From WHSW01 sp963749365 (GTDB lineage Bacteria; Actinomycetota; Thermoleophilia; Solirubrobacterales; 70-9): DNA of 55,041 nt. The notes beneath the pieces were generated by a model. It worked only from the letters and a program-made list of their open reading frames with translations, had not been told where the DNA came from and did not search any database. Both the position numbers and the translations under genes were made by a program. Shown one piece after another: positions 29,080-37,915 of this stretch. The stretch covers positions 1-55,041 of the forward strand of contig CAVVME010000007.1 of the NCBI GenBank assembly GCA_963749365.1, read 5' to 3'. The stretch's first letter is position 1. Every line of letters begins with the position of its first letter.

Positions 29080-30021
29080 TCAATCGACGTAGAGCACGGC
29101 CTTGCCGCCGATGCGTCGCTCCAGGAGGGCGTCGAGCAGTGGGGCGGGCTTGCGCCACGAGCCTTCGAGTTCGACCTGGCCGTCGAGCCGTCCGTCGGCC
29201 ATCAGCCCGCAGAGGCGTGTGAGGTCGCTGGTCCCGCTGGAATGCGAGGCAACCTCGTCGAAGAGGTTCAGGGTGAAGATCCTCGCGCCTTTTGCACGGT
29301 CGAACCGTTGCGCCCGGAAGGTGACCGTCTCGTCGTCGCTCTCTGTCGCGATGTTGACCACGACTCCGCGCGGCGCGACATGCTCGATGGCGAGCCCGAA
29401 CGTGCGACCTCCGACGCAGTCGATGATCAAGTCGAAGTCGCCGTCGAGGTGCTCGACCGCGTCGCTGGCGCCGAGCCGGCGCAGGAGCTCCTGCGACGCG
29501 GTGAGATCGCGGACGAGCGCGCTGACGTGCGCGCCGCTCTCACGCGCGAGCTGGATCGCGATGCGACCGACGCCGCCGGTCGCGCCGGTGATCAGCACGC
29601 GCTTGCCGAGTACCAGACCCCCGACCTCAATCGCCCGGAGCGCCGTCATTCCGGCGGTGGGCAACGTGGCGGCCTGCCCATCGGTTACCGCGTCCGGGAT
29701 CGCGGCCAGCGCGGTGGTCGGAATCGCGGCGAATTGCGCCCAGGCGCCGACGTTCACCAGCCCGACGACGCGCACGCCGGCGGCCGGTCCACTGCCGTTG
29801 GCGGCGGCCCGTTCGACCATTCCGGCTGCATCCCAGCCGGTGATCGACCCCTCCGGCAGGTCCGGCAGGCGGGTTACCTCGCCGCGGTTGAGCGAGAACG
29901 TACGAACCCTAACCAGAGCCTGGTCGGGCAGCGGCGCGGGATCCGGGACCTCGGTTAGCGCGACGTGCGGGGCGGCCGAGGTCGTCGTCAGGGCAAGCAC
30001 CGACGCGACCCTATTCATCAT
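29080..30021 (-). CDS. Zinc-binding/quinone oxidoreductase-like alcohol dehydrogenase family protein
   Basis: 313 residues from the ATG pair at 30018-30021. The GroES-like domain (ALVRVRTFSLNRGEVTRL) precedes a Rossmann domain with VLITGATGGVGRIAIQLARESG. Cysteine zinc ligands are absent, so it belongs to the zinc-free quinone-reductase-like branch that reduces enones or quinones with NADPH. The long frame upstream of 30021 is not supported. It is divergent from the frameshifted DHFR-like gene, with about 237 bp between them, and ends beside the hairpin at 29039-29055. Confidence 0.88.
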   Translation of the reverse strand: MMNRVASVLALTTTSAAPHVALTEVPDPAPLPDQALVRVRTFSLNRGEVTRLPDLPEGSITGWDAAGMVERAAANGSGPAAGVRVVGLVNVGAWAQFAAIPTTALAAIPDAVTDGQAATLPTAGMTALRAIEVGGLVLGKRVLITGATGGVGRIAIQLARESGAHVSALVRDLTASQELLRRLGASDAVEHLDGDFDLIIDCVGGRTFGLAIEHVAPRGVVVNIATESDDETVTFRAQRFDRAKGARIFTLNLFDEVASHSSGTSDLTRLCGLMADGRLDGQVELEGSWRKPAPLLDALLERRIGGKAVLYVD

Positions 30022-30258
30022 TGGTGGCACGCGGATGCGCCCCACCCGCCGCGCAACTACCACTCGCCGCAAACCGTTGCACTCCGGACGCGACGCTGTC
30101 GGTCGTCGCGCGAAGCGGGAGCGCGCCGACGGACCAGTCACCCGGGCGCCCCACCGGCATCGCCCCCTCGCCGCACTCAGTCTCGCCCTCGCCCGGCTCA
30201 CCGCCCCGGACTTATGGTTCAGCCCGGAACCCCAAGCTTCTGGAAAGGAGCGCGTGTT

Positions 30259-30793
30259 ATGAGCACCGACACTGGCAAGGTGGTCGTGAACAGGGCGATG
30301 TCGCTTGACGGCTTCATCGCTGGCCCCGGCCACACGATGGACTGGATCTTCGATTTCCTGACAGCGGACGCATTCCCTGAAGTCATGGCGGCCACTGGTG
30401 CGATGCTTATCGGCCGGGGTACCTACGAGGTTGCCAAGCAGATGCCCGACGAGGAGCGCACCTACGAGGGCGGAGCCGAGTTTGTCCTCACCCACGAGCC
30501 TCCCGACAAGCCGGACCCGAACGTCACATTCCTCACCTGTGACATCGCGGAAGCCGTCGCCACGGCGCTAAGGGCCGCGGGCGGTGAACCTGGAGATCCT
30601 CGGCGCCGACCTGGCCAGCCAGTGCCTGCAGCGAGGGCTCGTCGACGAGATCCTGGTCTATGTCCTACCGGTGCTCTTGGGCGACGGGGTCCGCTTTTCG
30701 ACCCCGACCCTCCACAGGATTGACCTCGAACCATTCAGCAACACCCAGTCGGGCGCCGTCACCATGCTCCGCTTCCGCGTGCCGCGCGCCTAG
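30259..30793 (+). pseudogene. Frameshifted DHFR-like (RibD C-terminal) gene
   Basis: AAAGGAG precedes ATG 30259. The first frame gives VVVNRAMSLDGFIAGPGHT and MLIGRGTYEVA, ending with ALRAAGG near 30582, where the family sequence continues as NLEILGADLASQCLQRGLV only in the next frame (from about 30584), running to TAG 30791-30793. One extra or two missing bases near 30580-30585 explain the break. Both halves are otherwise well conserved, so this is either a recent mutation or a sequence error. If corrected it encodes about 178 residues, a paralogue of 26076-26690. Confidence 0.8.
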
Positions 30794-30991
30794 AGCGTGC
30801 TCTAACTCGGCCGTCCGAAACCAGCGTCATCGTCGAGGCCTACCGCTCTCTCGTGGAGGTGTGCCCGCAGCGCAGCGCACCGCTGCGCTGCGGCGCCGTC
30901 CGCTCTTCCGAGCACCAGACCGGAGCTTCTGGGTTTCGCGCAAAACGCAAGCGATGTCAGTCGCGAAGCGCCGCTCGACTACACAGGCACC

Positions 30992-31795
30992 TCAGTCCAG
31001 GCGCGTTGGCACGTTCTCCTCGGCCCAGTCGAGCGCGTGGTCGGCGACCTCCTCCCAGCCCGGCTCCCCGACGATGTAGTGGCTTCGGTCCGGGTACTCC
31101 ATGAGCTCCGTCTTCGCCTTCGACTTGCTCTGGAGCTTGAAGGCGGACTTCGACGTCGACATTGGAACGATGTGGTCTCGCCCCGGTGCGATGAGCAGCA
31201 GCGGCGCCCGATCGTCGTTCTTGTAGTTCACCTTGATCGGTGTGCTCGGGTTGACGTTCGCGAACGCGGCCTGAAAGAGCGTCCTCGCCGGGCCCGGGAT
31301 CGGCAGGCGCTCGTAGACCTCCGCAGCCTCGCCGTTAAGTGTGTTGGTGAAGGCGTAGTGAAACTGCTTCGGCGTCAGCATGACCGTGTTGCTCTTCCCG
31401 AATGGGTTCTTGAGCCCACCTGACATCGCCACCCGCACCGTTGAAAACGGCAGCCCGAGCATGCCTCTGAACGGCGATGCTGCGATGCCCACCCCGGCGG
31501 AGCCGAGGCCACGGTCGAGCAAGATCTGCGCCACCAAGCCGCCGAAGGAGTGGCCCATGATGATCGGCGGCTCGTCGAGCCCACGGACGATCGCCTCGTA
31601 GTGGTCGGCAATCTCGCCAATGCCGAGGCCCTCGAGCGCGGATGCGTCCTGGCGGATCGCCTCAACGTCGCGGTCGTCGACGCCTGGCCATCCCGGAGCG
31701 AGGACGTCGTGGCCGCGGCTCTCGAAGCGTTCCTTCCAGCCTTGCCAGCTCAGCGGGGTCTCCCACTGGCCGTGGATCAGGACGATGGTGGTCAT
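30992..31795 (-). CDS. Alpha/beta hydrolase
   Basis: 267 residues. It starts MTTIVLIHGQWETPLSW with AAGGAGG before the ATG. The nucleophile elbow is IMGHSFGGLVA (Ser at about 102). The acid and His lie in LLIAPGRDHIVP and YPDRSHYIVGEPGWEEVADH. The family includes esterases, lipases and haloperoxidase-like hydrolases; the substrate is unknown. It is the last gene of a minus-strand run of three (33115 to 30992) with two small membrane proteins upstream, opposite a winged-helix regulator. Confidence 0.88.
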   Translation of the reverse strand: MTTIVLIHGQWETPLSWQGWKERFESRGHDVLAPGWPGVDDRDVEAIRQDASALEGLGIGEIADHYEAIVRGLDEPPIIMGHSFGGLVAQILLDRGLGSAGVGIAASPFRGMLGLPFSTVRVAMSGGLKNPFGKSNTVMLTPKQFHYAFTNTLNGEAAEVYERLPIPGPARTLFQAAFANVNPSTPIKVNYKNDDRAPLLLIAPGRDHIVPMSTSKSAFKLQSKSKAKTELMEYPDRSHYIVGEPGWEEVADHALDWAEENVPTRLD

Positions 31796-31847
31796 GGATC
31801 CTCCTTGGTTTCGAGGCTTCGGGACGAAAGGCTTTTTTGCGACATCG

Positions 31848-32510
31848 CTAGGCGATCAGCGCCACGCCGGCGACGACGAGCCAGATGGACCACAGGACAT
31901 AGGCGATCGGCGTCAGCGCTTCGGCGAGCTTCCATCCGTCTCTCTCGTGGCGCCCGACGAACTCGAACGAGCAGAGCAGCAGGGCGGCGCCGACCACGAT
32001 CCCGGGAACGCCTACCCACGCAGGGGCGTGGTCGGTCTGGGTCAGGGCGACCCCCGCGAGCACGCTCCACGCGCCGGTGAAGGCGTAGCCGAGGTGCTCG
32101 CCGACGGCGACACCGAGATAGCGGTTGAAAGACTGAAAGACGATGTCGATCGACTCCTGTCGAGGCGAGCCCGCGGCAGCCGCGGCCTCCTCTCGCGCGA
32201 GATACGGGACCACGAACGGCCAGCGGATGAGCCCGAGGAACTGGACCACCGCGGCCAGAACGCCGATCGTTGTCGCCAGCGACAGCAGGGTCGAATCAGC
32301 GTCATCGATCGCGGCGGACACCAGGACCACGAGCGGCGCGAAGAGCACGGCGGTGAGGGCGAAACCCCACCAGATCAAGACGAGTGCCGTGCCCCCCTGG
32401 CGAAACCGCTCGAGAACCTCCATCGTCGGCCGACGCAATATGTCCGGGTAGTCGAACCGAGCGCCGAGCAGCGCGAAGGACGCGTTGAAAGCGATCGGCA
32501 TCGCAATCAA
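31848..32510 (-). CDS. DUF4386-like membrane protein
   Basis: About 220 residues with roughly six hydrophobic helices (for example ALVLIWWGFALTAVLFAPLVVLV and VLWSIWLVVAGVALIA). FRQGGTALVLIWW and the loop ESIDIVFQSFNRYLGVAVGEHLGY match the DUF4386 pattern of unknown function. Start is uncertain: TTG 32510 is the annotated one, but the conserved frame continues upstream (LITTQAAAGVA) into the stop region of the preceding gene without ATG/GTG, so translation may be coupled. It lies 52 bp upstream of the alpha/beta hydrolase gene. Confidence 0.72.
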   Translation of the reverse strand: MIAMPIAFNASFALLGARFDYPDILRRPTMEVLERFRQGGTALVLIWWGFALTAVLFAPLVVLVSAAIDDADSTLLSLATTIGVLAAVVQFLGLIRWPFVVPYLAREEAAAAAGSPRQESIDIVFQSFNRYLGVAVGEHLGYAFTGAWSVLAGVALTQTDHAPAWVGVPGIVVGAALLLCSFEFVGRHERDGWKLAEALTPIAYVLWSIWLVVAGVALIA

Positions 32511-32539
32511 CGCGACCCCAGCGGCGGCTTGCGTTGTGA

Positions 32540-33115
32540 TTAGGCGGCGCTCGCCACTCGTGGCGCGAGCCGCGCCAGCAGCAAGCCACTGAGCAGGGTG
32601 AACACGATGGCACCCGACGCACCGAAGACGGTGAACTGGTTGTCAACATCGACGCCGATCAGCGTCGAGGCGGCCCAGCCCAGCGCGAGCAGAATCGGCA
32701 TCGCAACCGTCCAGGCCAACGCGAGGCGTCTGCGGCCCTGCTGCGCCAGGACAAGGCCTTGTCCGACGCCGAGGAAGAGCCCACTGATCGCTCCCATCGC
32801 AATGAGTGATCCGACGTCGGTGTTGTAACCGACCGCGGCGGCGGCGACGACAAGCCCAGCGCCATACGCGACGGCGCTGATCGCAATCCACGCTCGGCCG
32901 TCGCCGAAGGCGTCCTTGGCGGCGAACCACTGCGCGGCTCCGATGCCGGCGCCCGTAATCAGGCCGCCGATCAGCGCGGCAAGGGGAGCGTCGACGTGAC
33001 CACTTACGCCCCAGCCGATGTATCCCGCGATTGGAATCGCGAGCACAAGTGCCGCCCAGTGCCATCCGGGAAAGATCCGAGTAGAGGCAGGCGTCTGCCG
33101 AGTTTGATCCGTCAT
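32540..33115 (-). CDS. Small polytopic membrane protein of unknown function
   Basis: 191 residues from ATG 33115 (MTDQTRQTPAS). A short polar N-terminus is followed by about five hydrophobic helices rich in Gly/Ala (HWAALVLAIPIAGYIGW, AALIGGLITGAGIGAAQWF, and others). A repeated glycine-rich GxxxGxxxG pattern suggests tight helix packing. I do not recognise the family. It leads the operon with the DUF4386-like protein and the hydrolase, and is divergent from the winged-helix regulator at 33274, which probably controls it. Confidence 0.75.
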   Translation of the reverse strand: MTDQTRQTPASTRIFPGWHWAALVLAIPIAGYIGWGVSGHVDAPLAALIGGLITGAGIGAAQWFAAKDAFGDGRAWIAISAVAYGAGLVVAAAAVGYNTDVGSLIAMGAISGLFLGVGQGLVLAQQGRRRLALAWTVAMPILLALGWAASTLIGVDVDNQFTVFGASGAIVFTLLSGLLLARLAPRVASAA

Positions 33116-33223
33116 CCGGTCCTTCGATCCCGTCCCTCCCGCGAGGGCCGCACGATCAAGAGGGAGGAACGAAAGGGACTCGAAGGGCGGGTAGTCCTCC
33201 GAGGATACCACCTTGAAGTGTTC

Positions 33224-33257
33224 TTCTAGTGTCTTTCCTCTAGAAGTAGAGTTCTAG
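33224..33257. promoter_or_regulatory. TTCTAG/CTAGAA operator cluster between divergent genes
   Basis: CTAGAA (33240-33245) and TTCTAG (33252-33257) form a perfect inverted repeat with a 6-bp spacer, and an extra TTCTAG half-site is at 33224-33229. The segment is unusually AT-rich for this window. TAGCCT about 6 nt before GTG 33274 may be the -10, which would make the regulator leaderless. It is the likely binding site of the regulator encoded next. Confidence 0.6.
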
Positions 33258-33273
33258 TTGTTAGCCTAGTCGT

Positions 33274-33690
33274 GTGAAGGATTGGAGGCTGCTCTCTAAC
33301 CATGGGCTCACCCTGATTTGCCTAGCCCGCAACCCAGAGATGACACTGCGTGAAATCGGCGACTGGGTCGGGGTCACGGAGCGCACGGCACACGAGCTCA
33401 CGAAAGAGCTCGTCGCCGACGGATACCTGTCGCGCAGCAAAGAGAGCGGGCGGAACCGCTACGCGGTACATCCGGAGATGCCGCTGCGTCATCCCGAGAT
33501 GCCCGAGCACGACGTCGGGGAGATGCTTTCCATGTTGGCCGGCGGCCGCTGGACGCCACCCGATGGCAACTCTGGCGACTCGAGCACACCGGCTGAGCGA
33601 CGCCGTAAAGGGCCCCGCAAAAGCGAGAACAGTGCACCACCCCAGGGCCGGAGGCGTGCGCCGGGTGCCTCACAGAGAAAGAAGGGATGA
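33274..33690 (+). CDS. MarR/ArsR-like winged-helix regulator with basic tail
   Basis: 138 residues from GTG 33274. The N-terminal 70 residues form a winged helix: NHGLTLICLARNPEMTLREIGDWVGVTERTAHELTKELV, then a wing with GYLSRSKESGRNRYAVHP. The rest is a disordered basic tail (RRRKGPRKSEN, QGRRRAPGASQRKKG) that may add nonspecific DNA affinity. No separate ligand domain is present. Adjacent inverted repeats at 33240-33257 suggest autoregulation and control of the divergent membrane-protein/hydrolase operon. Confidence 0.85.
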   Translation: MKDWRLLSNHGLTLICLARNPEMTLREIGDWVGVTERTAHELTKELVADGYLSRSKESGRNRYAVHPEMPLRHPEMPEHDVGEMLSMLAGGRWTPPDGNSGDSSTPAERRRKGPRKSENSAPPQGRRRAPGASQRKKG

Positions 33691-33823
33691 GTCCCTAGCG
33701 AGGCGACCCTCGGGCACGGCGGAGGGACGGCGCGCTCCGGAACCGGCGCTTCTCCCTTCGCGTGAAAGCAGAAGTGCTGCTTTCAATGCAAAGCGATACT
33801 TCCTGGGCACGGGTACTCATTCC
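33691..33823. other. Intergenic region, no gene seen
   Basis: Short region between the winged-helix gene and the truncated LLM gene. It contains AAGCAGAAGTGCTGCTTT, an imperfect hairpin (GCAG/CTGC-like arms), and GCGATACTTC (33793-33802), which also occurs at 29025-29034. No reading frame is convincing. Confidence 0.4.
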
Positions 33824-34033
33824 TCAAAGTCCCACGCACGGCGCCCCGCTACTTGCGATCGCGGCCAGGGTGATCTGCGGGTCGGCTATGCCGAGGACGG
33901 GCTCGCGCCAGCGCACCTGATCCCAGACGAAGACGCCGTCCCGGCCGGCCTCCTCGGCCTCGACGCACAGACCGGCGACGAGCGCCGGATCGGCGAGCTC
34001 GTCGAAGGGCGGGATGTAGAGGCCGAAGCGCAT
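33824..34033 (-). pseudogene. Truncated luciferase-like monooxygenase, N-terminal fragment
   Basis: ATG 34033 overlaps the hydrolase stop (TGATG). The product MRFGLYIPPFDEL then CVEAEEAGRDGVFVWDQV and ITLAAIASSGAP is a clear LLM-family N-terminus. It ends after about 69 residues where family members run past 280. The remainder is absent from the following sequence, so the gene lost its 3' part by deletion. A residual function is unlikely. Confidence 0.8.
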
Positions 34034-34869
34034 CACGTGTGCTCGAGGATCGCTGCGACGATCGGCTCCCAGTCGGCGCGGTAGACGCCGTGTCCCGCCC
34101 CCTTCAGCCGCAGCAGCCTCGCGTCAGGGACCTCCTCCGCGAGCGCCTCGCCGTGTCCGATCGGGAACATCGGGTCGGCGGTGCCGTGGATGACGAGGGT
34201 GGGAACCGCGATCGAGGAAACCGGCGGGTAGTCGCCGCCATCCTCTTGGATCGAGTCGTGGTTCTGGACTGCCGCGTAGTCGCGGGCGCGCTCGATGTCC
34301 CGGCGCACGAGCTCGCGGAGGGCGGGTTCGTCGAACGGCCGCTCGCGGCCCGCGAGCATGCGCTGGTAGCCGACCATGTATTCGACGACCGAGTCATCGT
34401 CGGACCAGTCCACCCGGGCCGTCGCCACGAAGTTGCCGAACTCGGCCGTCGGGCCTGGGAGGGAGCGGCCGGTTGCCGTCGCAAACGTGGTGCTGATCAG
34501 GACGACCGAAAGGACGCGCTCGGGGTGATCGAGGGCAAGCTCCTGTGCGAACCCTCCGCCCGCTGAGACCCCCACGATCTGCGCGGCGGGGATGTCGTAG
34601 ACGTCCAGTACGCGGATCGCGTCGGCGAGCAGGTCCGTTCCGGTGTACCCCGGGCTGCCCACCGGGTAGGTCGTGGACCTGCCGGTGTCGCGGTGGTCGT
34701 ACCGCACTACGAACCGGCCGCCCTCGGCGAGCATCCGGCAGAAACCCTCCTCCCACCAGATCATCGAGCCGCCGATGCCCATGATCAGCAGGACGGGAGG
34801 GTCCGCGGGATCCCCGAACGCCTCGCTGCAGAGCTCGACGCCATTGGCTTCAACCATTCGCTCAGCCAC
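34033..34869 (-). CDS. Alpha/beta hydrolase (epoxide hydrolase/haloperoxidase-like)
   Basis: 278 residues. The oxyanion region is LLIMGIGGSMIWWEEGF, the nucleophile elbow is IVGVSAGGGFAQ (Ser at about 100), the acid lies in VIHGTADPMFPIGHG and the His in LKGAGHGVYRADW. It resembles the TAP-like/esterase branch acting on small esters or lactones. It is the first gene of a two-gene unit whose second gene is truncated. It is divergent from the MocR regulator at 34949 with 79 bp between starts, so the two are probably functionally linked. Confidence 0.88.
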   Translation of the reverse strand: MAERMVEANGVELCSEAFGDPADPPVLLIMGIGGSMIWWEEGFCRMLAEGGRFVVRYDHRDTGRSTTYPVGSPGYTGTDLLADAIRVLDVYDIPAAQIVGVSAGGGFAQELALDHPERVLSVVLISTTFATATGRSLPGPTAEFGNFVATARVDWSDDDSVVEYMVGYQRMLAGRERPFDEPALRELVRRDIERARDYAAVQNHDSIQEDGGDYPPVSSIAVPTLVIHGTADPMFPIGHGEALAEEVPDARLLRLKGAGHGVYRADWEPIVAAILEHT

Positions 34870-34917
34870 TGTCAGCCCTCCTCAACGGTTGCCATGGTGT
34901 CCGAGGCTAAGGTGGAC

Positions 34918-34937
34918 TGGATCAGTGTCAAGATCCA
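34918..34937. promoter_or_regulatory. Inverted repeat TGGATC-N8-GATCCA upstream of the MocR gene
   Basis: Perfect 6-bp arms (34918-34923 and 34932-34937) inside the broader GTGGA...TCCAC symmetry. It lies 11 bp before the MocR ATG and in the shared regulatory region with the divergent hydrolase gene. A likely operator. Confidence 0.5.
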
Positions 34938-34948
34938 CTTTTCCCGTG

Positions 34949-36363
34949 ATGGACGAGACCAGTCAGCCAATCGACGTGCTCGTCTCGGTGACCCGGGATG
35001 GTCCTCGGACGCTCGGAGCGCAGATCGAGGATCAGCTGCGGCGCGCGATCCGCGAGGGGACGCTCAGGGCCGGCGCCCGCGTCCCGTCGACGAGGGATCT
35101 CGCTCGTCAGCTGGCCGTCTCCCGCCGCGTGGTGGTCGACGCTTACTCTCAGCTCGCGGCCGAGGGCTATCTGATCCTCCGACAGGGTGCCCGTCCCAAG
35201 GTCTCCGTGGCAGCCGCGCCCCGCGAGGCGGGCCCATTCGAGCGCGTGGCTTCACCTCCGGTCCCCCGATTCGATCTCCGCCCGCGTGCCCCCGACGTCT
35301 CGAGATTCCCGCGCGCCGCCTGGCTTCGCTCGCTGCGGGAGGCGGTCGGCGAGATGCGGATCCCGATCTGCTCTACGGCGATCCGCGCGGGGTCGAGGCG
35401 TTGCGATCCGCCCTCGCCGAGTACCTGGGCCGCGTGCGAGGCGTCGTCGCGGATCCGGAGCGGGTCGTCGTGGCGTCCGGGTACTCGCAGGGGCAGGGCA
35501 TCGTCTGCAGGGTGCTCGCCGACCGGGGTGCGAGGCGGATCGCATTCGAGGACCCGAGCCATCCAGAGCAGCGTCGCATCGCGACCGAGGCCGGCCTGGA
35601 GATCCTGCCGGTCGCCGTCGACGAGCGCGGCCTGCGGATCGAGGAGCTCGAACGGGCCGACGTCGACGCGCTCGTCCTCACCCCCGCCCACCAGCACCCG
35701 ACCGGCGCCGTCCTCGCGGGCGAGCGACGTCCGGCGTTGCTCGCGTGGATCCGCGCGCACGACGTGGTCGTGATCGAGGACGACTACGACGCCGAGTATC
35801 GCTACGACCGAGCCGCGGTCGGGGCCCTCCAGGGCCTCGCGCCCGACCGGATCGTCTACGCCGGCTCGGCGAGCAAGACGCTGGCGCCGGCGTTGCGGCT
35901 TGGCTGGCTCGTGGTGCCGTCGCAGCTCCTGGACGCAGTGGCCGACAAGAAGGACCTGGCCGACTGCGGGACGGCGCGGATCGAGCAACAGGCGCTCGCG
36001 GACTTCCTCGCGCGCGGCGAGCTCGACCGCCACCTGCGCCGGATGCGCGCGCAGTACCGTCGGCGGCGCGACCTGCTCGTCGGGGCGCTGGGGGACCGCC
36101 TCCCGGAGGCGAGGATCCGTGGGATTGCGGCCGGGCTGCACGCGACCGTCGAGCTTCCCGGCGATTACCACGAGCAGGCGATCCTCGAGGAGGCGCGCGC
36201 CCGGCGCATCGACCTGACCACGATGGGCGAGTTCTGGATCGAGCCGGGCGGCGGACCGCCCACCCTCCTGATCGGCTACGGCCAGCTACCGGAGCCCGTC
36301 ATCGGCGCCGCCGTACGCGAGCTCGCCGATGCAGTCCACGCCGCGGCGCCCGCCACCTCGTAA
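34949..36363 (+). pseudogene. MocR-type GntR/aminotransferase regulator with a frameshift
   Basis: ATG 34949 opens a GntR winged helix (residues about 15-85: AIREGTLRAGARVPSTRDLARQL, VSRRVVVDAYSQLAAEGYL). This frame holds to about 35356 (SLREAVGEM). Thereafter the aminotransferase-fold domain continues only in another frame: DLLYGDPRGVEALR, LTPAHQHPTGAVL, VVIEDDYDAEYRYD and the PLP lysine in YAGSASKTLAPALRLGW, to TAA 36361-36363. One missing base near 35356 (GAGATG before CGGATCC) restores the frame and gives about 471 residues, the normal MocR length. The rest is intact, so a recent mutation or a sequence error is likely. Confidence 0.82.
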
Positions 36364-36386
36364 CCCGGAGGCTGGCTCAGCGATGG

Positions 36387-37790
36387 CTAGGGCCGGTCCA
36401 CCGGGTGCCCACGGCTTCTCAGCTCGCGATTCGCCGCGGCGACGCGGACCTGGAGCTCGGTCTCGGGTCCGGGTGTGAGGGGGTCTTCGTCGATTGCTGC
36501 CCCCGCCGTTCTCGCGGCGGCTCGTGCCGCAGCGTCCTCGATTAGCGCGTATCGGCGAGGGGCCGGTCGTGGCGTGGTGCGGGTGAGCAGCTCTCCGAGA
36601 TCATTGGCCTGCGCCACGCGCGTTCCCATATAGCGCGGCCCACCGACTCGCTTGAGCCGGGCGAACGGTCCCCGGCGGCGTCTCGGCTCTTTGAGCGCCT
36701 CCGGGCAGAACCGCGTGAGAATCGTCTTGCTGATCGACGTGTGGTCGAACAGCGTGTGCGAGACGGTGCCCGGCTCGATCCACGGCGAGACGATCAGCGC
36801 CGGTACGCGCACGCCGTACCGGCCGAACGTCTGCGGGTCGTCATCGGGCGCTTCGGGTGGCGCCACGTGATCGAAGAAGCCGCCGTGCTCGTCATAGAAG
36901 ATGACCAGCAAGACCCTTTCCCATTGCGGACTAGTCGCGAGCGCGTGGTAGACGGCAAGCACGAGCTCCTGCCCGTCCCTGATGTCCGCGGGTGGGTGGT
37001 CGTCGTTCGGCTGAAAACCAACCGGATTGAAGTTGCTGAAGTTCGGGTCAATCCAGGAAACCGACGGTAGGGACCCCCGTTCGGCGTCTTCGAGAAAGCT
37101 CGCCGCATGTGCATCAATCCTGACCTCGAGGCGACTCTTCCAATTCAGATTGCCGTGGCTGAAGAACGCGAACCTGTCGTGATGTCCCAGGCAATAGTGC
37201 GCGTCTGCGAAGCGCAGTGTGCCCGCCTCGAATGAGTACCAGCGCCAAGAGATGCCGTGAGCATCGAGGTGCCGCACGAACGACGGTTGGTTGTAGATCG
37301 GCGGCAGATTGAGCGGCAGGTCATTGCGGCTGCCGGCGGCACGGCCGCAGATCGCGTACAGGCGGTTGGGCCAGGTCGCCCCGGGAACGGAGCTAAACCA
37401 GCGATCGCAGATCGCGAACTCGCGCGCAAGGTGATCGTAGACCGGGACGTCAGTGCCGTTGTAGTAACCCATCACACGACCTGGGTCCGCGTCGGCCTTG
37501 CCGCCGCTCGCAAGCGTGGCGACGAAGCTCGCGACGAAGCCGTTCATCCTGCCGTCACCGATCTGCAGGTCGACCGCGTCGCCGGAGTGGTCGGGATCGT
37601 CCGCTATCGCGGTGCTGTCGAGATGATGAACCGGATACGTTCGCCCGCGGTGCTCGTTGGCCAACTCCTCTCGCAGGCCATCCACGTCCCCGCGGCCAGG
37701 CTCGAGCGAGAGGTATCCGAGCATGTGGTCAAACGACCGGTTCTCCAGCATCAACACGACTATGTGATCGACCTTCTCAAGGTTGGCCAT
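36387..37790 (-). CDS. Phosphoesterase family protein (phospholipase C/acid phosphatase type)
   Basis: 467 residues from ATG 37790, with GGAGGG upstream. The alkaline-phosphatase-like fold of bacterial phospholipase C is seen in IVVLMLENRSFDHMLGYL with the metal-binding Glu-Asn, FSSVPGATWPNRLYAICGRAAG, LLVIFYDEHGGFFDHVAPPEAP and RVPALIVSPWIEPG, ending with FDHTSISKTILTRF. No signal peptide is evident, which is unusual for the secreted enzymes. It hydrolyses phosphate mono- or diesters, possibly phospholipids. It converges with the MocR gene 23 bp away. Confidence 0.9.
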   Translation of the reverse strand: MANLEKVDHIVVLMLENRSFDHMLGYLSLEPGRGDVDGLREELANEHRGRTYPVHHLDSTAIADDPDHSGDAVDLQIGDGRMNGFVASFVATLASGGKADADPGRVMGYYNGTDVPVYDHLAREFAICDRWFSSVPGATWPNRLYAICGRAAGSRNDLPLNLPPIYNQPSFVRHLDAHGISWRWYSFEAGTLRFADAHYCLGHHDRFAFFSHGNLNWKSRLEVRIDAHAASFLEDAERGSLPSVSWIDPNFSNFNPVGFQPNDDHPPADIRDGQELVLAVYHALATSPQWERVLLVIFYDEHGGFFDHVAPPEAPDDDPQTFGRYGVRVPALIVSPWIEPGTVSHTLFDHTSISKTILTRFCPEALKEPRRRRGPFARLKRVGGPRYMGTRVAQANDLGELLTRTTPRPAPRRYALIEDAAARAAARTAGAAIDEDPLTPGPETELQVRVAAANRELRSRGHPVDRP

Positions 37791-37895
37791 ACCGCCCTCC
37801 TCTAACCGCTTCCGGCGCTCCCTGTCCACCTCTGGCTCCGACGCAGGGACTGGCTGTTGCTTCCAAGCCTATGCCCCGGATATCGTCGCGGCGAG

Positions 37896-37909
37896 TTGAC
37901 CTCGGTCAA
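37896..37909. promoter_or_regulatory. Palindrome TTGACC-TC-GGTCAA before the first SulP gene
   Basis: Perfect 6-bp arms, 7 bp upstream of ATG 37916. It could be an operator or a -35 element for a start further downstream. Function unproven. Confidence 0.4.
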
Positions 37910-37915
37910 GCGCTC

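Noticed and set aside
29025..33802. GCGATACTTC at 29025-29034 and 33793-33802 as a dispersed repeat
   Set aside because: Only ten bases with different flanks; two copies in 55 kb are not strong evidence for a repeat family.
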